From contig DASXXM010000123.1 of the NCBI GenBank assembly GCA_036503065.1, positions 1 through 8,475 of the forward strand: a stretch of DNA of 8,475 nt. The letters are read 5' to 3'. The translations under genes were made by a program, and so were the position numbers. Position 1 is the first letter of the stretch, and the number at the start of each line of letters is the position of its first letter. Below, one piece after another: positions 6,211 to 8,475 of this stretch. The notes beneath the pieces were generated by a model. It was not told the DNA's origin, made no database searches, and was given only the letters and a program-made list of their open reading frames with translations. The stretch is from DATEPR01 sp036503065. Lineage in GTDB: Bacteria; Actinomycetota; Actinomycetes; Mycobacteriales; Pseudonocardiaceae.

Positions 6211-7470
6211 TCAGTCCCTAGGCACCCCGGTCAGCACTCCCGAGGTGAACGTCCGCAGGAACGGCACGATCAGCGCGGCCGTGGCCACGGCGAAGACGAG
6301 CAGCGCCGCGCGCGGTCCGACCAACTCGGCCAGCACACCGACCACCGCGGCGCCCAGCGGCATCGCACCCCAGCTGAACAGTTTCGCGGCCGCGCTGTAG
6401 CGGCCCATCATCTCGGTCTCCACCAACCGCTGGCTGATGGTCCGCGAGTTCACCGTCCACAGTGTACCGCCCAGGCCGCCGAGGAACGCGGCCACCGCCA
6501 CCGCCCAGATGTTCGTGACCAGCGCCGGGGTCGCGACCATCGCCAGCGTGCCGATCAGGTCGGCGAACATCGCCCACCGCCTGCCCAGCAACCGGTTGAC
6601 GGTGCTCACGGTGAGCGCGCCGACGAGTCCGCCGACACCGAGCGCGGACAGCAGGATGCCGTAGCCGTGCGCGTCCAGGTGCATCAGCGAGGTCGCCACC
6701 AGCGGCATGATCGCCAGCCAGGCACCCCAACAACCGCACAGCACGGTCAGCACGAGGGCCATCAGGCGCAGCATCCGCTGCCGCAACAGGTAATGCAGGC
6801 CCTCGACGATCTGCTGGTGCACCGTTGCGGTCGGCCGTTCCCCGCCGGCCCTGGCACGGAACCGGCCCGCCAGCAGGCCGAGCACCACGATGGCAACCAG
6901 ATACCCGACAGCGGTGGTGCCGAGCGCGACGCCCGCGCCGATGGCGACCAGCAGACCACCGACGAACGGCCCGCAGAACTCGTTGCACACCGTCTCCGCG
7001 CCCGCGACAAGCGCGTTCGCCCGCTCAAGACCCTTCGGTCCGACCGCACTGGGCACGATCGCCGCAGCGGACGTGAGCGCGACGACCTCGGCGACGCCGA
7101 GCACCAGTCCACCCACGTACAGCACGGGCAGGGTGGTCGCCCGCTCGGCAACGGCGACCAGCAGGCCGCCCACCGCCAGCACGCGCATCACGTTGGCCAG
7201 CCACAGCAGCATGCGCCGGTCGAACCGGTCCACCAGAACGCCGACGTGCAGGGCAGCCAGCAGCCACGGCAGCGTCAACGTGAGCGACACGGCGGAGATC
7301 GCCAACGGGGAGTGGGTGAGCCGGGTCGCCATCAACGGCAACGCGACCTTGGTGACGCCGTCGGCCAGGTTCGTGATCGCGGTGAACACGACGATCACCA
7401 GCGTGTTCCGCGCGCTCCTGTCCCGCTGGACGGAGCCCGAGGCCGTGGTCGCCACGGTCGTATCTACCAT
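6211..7470 (-). CDS. MFS exporter, EntS/MFS_3-like
   Basis: This 419-aa, highly hydrophobic protein fits about 12 transmembrane helices, the usual size for the major facilitator superfamily. It shows the motif-A loop between helices 2 and 3, GVLVDRFDRR at residues 77-86, and a charged central loop near RFRARAGGERP dividing the two halves. Overall it resembles the MFS_3 group that includes the enterobactin exporter EntS and many antibiotic-cluster efflux pumps. By context it most likely exports the NRPS product and may give self-resistance; the substrate is inferred. The start is ATG at 7470 because GGAGGGG (7474-7480) is placed correctly for it. ATGs at 7473 and 7482 are in frame, and the one at 7473 sits 7 nt after TAGCAT (7481-7486), so a leaderless start there is possible. 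It is divergent from the CGNR regulator and convergent with the C-T-TE gene. Confidence 0.9.
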   Translation of the reverse strand: MVDTTVATTASGSVQRDRSARNTLVIVVFTAITNLADGVTKVALPLMATRLTHSPLAISAVSLTLTLPWLLAALHVGVLVDRFDRRMLLWLANVMRVLAVGGLLVAVAERATTLPVLYVGGLVLGVAEVVALTSAAAIVPSAVGPKGLERANALVAGAETVCNEFCGPFVGGLLVAIGAGVALGTTAVGYLVAIVVLGLLAGRFRARAGGERPTATVHQQIVEGLHYLLRQRMLRLMALVLTVLCGCWGAWLAIMPLVATSLMHLDAHGYGILLSALGVGGLVGALTVSTVNRLLGRRWAMFADLIGTLAMVATPALVTNIWAVAVAAFLGGLGGTLWTVNSRTISQRLVETEMMGRYSAAAKLFSWGAMPLGAAVVGVLAELVGPRAALLVFAVATAALIVPFLRTFTSGVLTGVPRD

Positions 7471-7483
7471 CATCCCCTCCATG

Positions 7484-7511
7484 CTAACCGGCTATCGAGT
7501 TTGCCGGTTAG
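7484..7511. repeat. Perfect inverted repeat CTAACCGGC / GCCGGTTAG, candidate operator
   Basis: Two perfectly complementary 9-bp arms (7484-7492 and 7503-7511) are separated by 10 bp, giving a centre-to-centre distance near two helical turns, as for dimeric helix-turn-helix regulators. It lies just upstream of the exporter's ribosome site, so binding would block or control exporter transcription. The reverse complement of 7497-7508 is identical to the 12-mer at 3717-3728. Confidence 0.6.
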
Positions 7512-7549
7512 AACGAGGGTAGTATCGAATATCATCCATGGGTAACCTG

Positions 7550-7569
7550 CTAACGGGTTGACCGGTTAT
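7550..7569. repeat. Imperfect inverted repeat CTAACGGGT / ACCGGTTAT, second candidate operator
   Basis: The two arms are separated by 2 bp and are complementary except near their outer end and at one inner position. They share the TAAC-GG core with the first operator. The site ends 24 bp before the CGNR start, overlapping where its promoter should be, which would fit autoregulation. Confidence 0.45.
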
Positions 7570-7582
7570 AGGCCCATAGGCT

Positions 7583-7587
7583 GGAGA
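7583..7587 (+). promoter_or_regulatory. Ribosome-binding site of the CGNR gene
   Basis: GGAGA stands 6 nt before the GTG at 7594 and decides that start over the upstream in-frame TTG. Confidence 0.65.
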
Positions 7588-7593
7588 CATGCC

Positions 7594-8121
7594 GTGACAG
7601 AGCCGTCGCATGCGGCCGAGACCATCAGAGCGTTCGCCAACACCGTCGACATCGAGGCAGGCACCGACGAGTTGGGCACACCGGCCGCGTTCGGCCACTG
7701 GCTGGCCAGCACCGGACTGGCCGACGGCCTGCCGACCGTGCTCGCCGCCGAACACGAGGACACGCTGGCGCTGCGAGCGGTCATCCGGGCGGCACTGGGC
7801 GCGGACGGCACGGGCCGGCCGGAGTCGACCAGTCCCGTTCTCGTGCGGTTTCCCGTGTTCATCACCATCGGCGCCGGAGCCGACCGGATCCTGGCGCCGC
7901 CCCAGGACAGCTCGGCGGTGTCCAGCGCGTTGACGACACTGATGATCGACTGGGCGCGGCTGCTGCTGACCGGCGAGGTCCAACGGCTCAAGCGATGCGC
8001 GGAAGACAGCTGCGGCTGGGTGTTCTGGGACACCTCGAAGAATCACAGCCGACGCTGGTGCTCGATGCGAATCTGCGGAAACCGCGCCAAGGCCCGCCGC
8101 TACGCCGCCCGACACCACTGA
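7594..8121 (+). CDS. ABATE / CGNR zinc-finger transcriptional regulator
   Basis: This 175-aa protein has the two-part structure of the CGNR family. An N-terminal ABATE-type domain (about residues 8-130) opens with RAFANTVDIEAGTDEL. A C-terminal zinc finger has probable metal ligands Cys135, Cys140, Cys156 and Cys161, the last being the first residue of the signature CGNR (161-164), followed by a basic tail. Family members are thought to be DNA-binding regulators, although few have been studied. The GTG at 7594 is chosen because GGAGA (7583-7587) lies 6 nt upstream; a TTG at 7558 in frame falls inside the inverted repeat and is unlikely. Divergence from the MFS exporter across a repeat-rich spacer suggests it controls that gene and possibly itself. 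Whether it also controls the NRPS genes is inference from shared sequence elements. Confidence 0.9.
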   Translation: MTEPSHAAETIRAFANTVDIEAGTDELGTPAAFGHWLASTGLADGLPTVLAAEHEDTLALRAVIRAALGADGTGRPESTSPVLVRFPVFITIGAGADRILAPPQDSSAVSSALTTLMIDWARLLLTGEVQRLKRCAEDSCGWVFWDTSKNHSRRWCSMRICGNRAKARRYAARHH

Positions 8122-8291
8122 CCTGCGCAAACGCACTGGTGGCGACACCGGGATCGACTTGTTCGCGCTATGTGGCCGACGAGCGGCGGCGCGCCGATCG
8201 TCAGCGGGGCCACGTTTCCGGAAGTAGATCGTCCGCGATTGGTCCTACGGTCCACCGGACCGGCAATGACACTCCACGGGAAGGTGTACGG
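8122..8291. other. Intergenic spacer, no gene seen
   Basis: These 170 bp between the CGNR and VOC genes contain no convincing coding frame. A small hairpin is possible (CGGTCC 8248-8253, GGACCG 8257-8262, 3-nt loop), too short to call a terminator. The VOC promoter is presumably in the second half, but no convincing -10/-35 pair was recognised. Confidence 0.5.
8279..8284 (+). promoter_or_regulatory. Ribosome-binding site of the VOC gene
   Basis: GGAAGG lies 7 nt ahead of the GTG at 8292 and favours it over the ATG at 8304, which would be 19 nt away. Confidence 0.55.
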
Positions 8292-8475
8292 GTGCGATCT
8301 CGAATGAAAGGCATGTGGTGGGGAACCGCGATCGAGGCGCCCGACCCCGGCGCGTTGGCGAGGTTCTACTCCGAACTGCTCGGGTGGCCCATCGGTCACG
8401 AGGAACCGGGTACGACGATCCTCGCCGCTCCCGAGGGATCCATCTACGTCGTATTCCAGCAGGCGACCGGCTACC
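8292..8475 (+). CDS. VOC (glyoxalase/bleomycin-resistance fold) protein, N-terminal part
   Basis: The first 61 residues are present before the window ends. After a short basic leader they read like the first beta-alpha-beta-beta unit of a vicinal-oxygen-chelate domain: WWGTAIEAPDPGALARFYSE followed by LLGW, then strands TTILAAPEGS and IYVVFQQ. The hallmark is the D-P-x-x-x-A-x-F-Y-x-x-L-L-G-W pattern. Such proteins may be dioxygenases, lyases or antibiotic-binding resistance proteins, and the fragment does not distinguish between them. The start is GTG at 8292, with GGAAGG (8279-8284) 7 nt upstream; an in-frame ATG at 8304 is the alternative. It may be a self-protection gene or an unrelated flanking gene; nothing visible ties it to the cluster. 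Confidence 0.8.
   Translation, partial: MRSRMKGMWWGTAIEAPDPGALARFYSELLGWPIGHEEPGTTILAAPEGSIYVVFQQATGY

Larger units (their letters stand above)
7471..7593. promoter_or_regulatory. Divergent control region between MFS exporter and CGNR regulator
   Basis: This 123-bp spacer carries four copies of a TAACCGG-like half-site: CTAACCGGC (7484-7492), GCCGGTTAG (7503-7511), CTAACGGGT (7550-7558, one mismatch) and ACCGGTTAT (7561-7569). They are arranged as two inverted pairs, one next to each diverging gene. This is the arrangement expected of an operator region where one protein controls both directions. TATAGG (7567-7572) is a weak -10 candidate for the rightward gene. Confidence 0.65.

Noticed and set aside
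6151..7545. 464-residue open frame on the plus strand opposite the MFS gene
   Set aside because: It is dominated by Gln, His, Arg and Asp with no domain, while the minus strand encodes a well-formed membrane transporter.
8248..8262. Small hairpin CGGTCC / GGACCG as a terminator of the CGNR gene
   Set aside because: A 6-bp stem with a 3-nt loop, more than 120 bp past the stop and without a T-run, is expected by chance in GC-rich DNA.
8100..8399. 99-residue minus-strand open frame across the CGNR-VOC spacer
   Set aside because: No recognisable domain or ribosome site, and it overlaps the recognisable VOC N-terminus on the other strand.

Overview
The window is high-GC DNA with dense, overlapping genes, frequent GTG/TTG starts and Pfam-type architectures typical of an actinomycete. 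It shows part of a small non-ribosomal peptide synthetase (NRPS) biosynthetic cluster. The genus cannot be determined from what is visible. Both ends are cut: an SDR oxidoreductase gene runs off the left edge and a VOC/glyoxalase-fold gene runs off the right edge.

Left block (1-3518, minus strand): a tightly coupled operon reading leftward. It encodes a discrete 83-aa acyl/peptidyl carrier protein, a one-module C-A-T NRPS (stop and start overlap as GTGA), and an SDR reductase (stop and start overlap as TTGA). A divergent control region (3519-3746) holds direct repeats, an inverted repeat and a likely leaderless promoter. It separates this operon from a rightward gene (3747-6158) encoding a C-T-TE protein: a second condensation domain, a second carrier domain and a type I thioesterase, with no adenylation domain. 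A perfect 19-bp stem (6160-6202) lies in the convergent gap and probably terminates transcription from both sides.

Right block: a minus-strand MFS exporter of the EntS/MFS_3 type (6211-7470) is divergent from a plus-strand ABATE/CGNR zinc-finger regulator (7594-8121). Their 123-bp shared control region is rich in AACCGG/CCGGTT half-sites. A 170-bp gap and the 5' part of a VOC-fold protein (8292 onward) follow.

Inferred logic: the free carrier protein presents a starter acyl (or aminoacyl) group to the C-A-T module, which adds one activated amino acid. The C-T-TE protein condenses this with a second unit that must be loaded in trans, or with a soluble nucleophile, and releases the product. 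The SDR may reduce an intermediate, and the MFS protein probably exports the product. A 12-bp element (ACCGGCAAACTC) occurs upstream of both the C-T-TE gene and the exporter, in the same orientation relative to each, which suggests that one regulator controls biosynthesis and export together. The divergent CGNR protein is an attractive but unproven candidate. The starter-activating enzyme, any MbtH protein and the phosphopantetheinyl transferase are not in the window.
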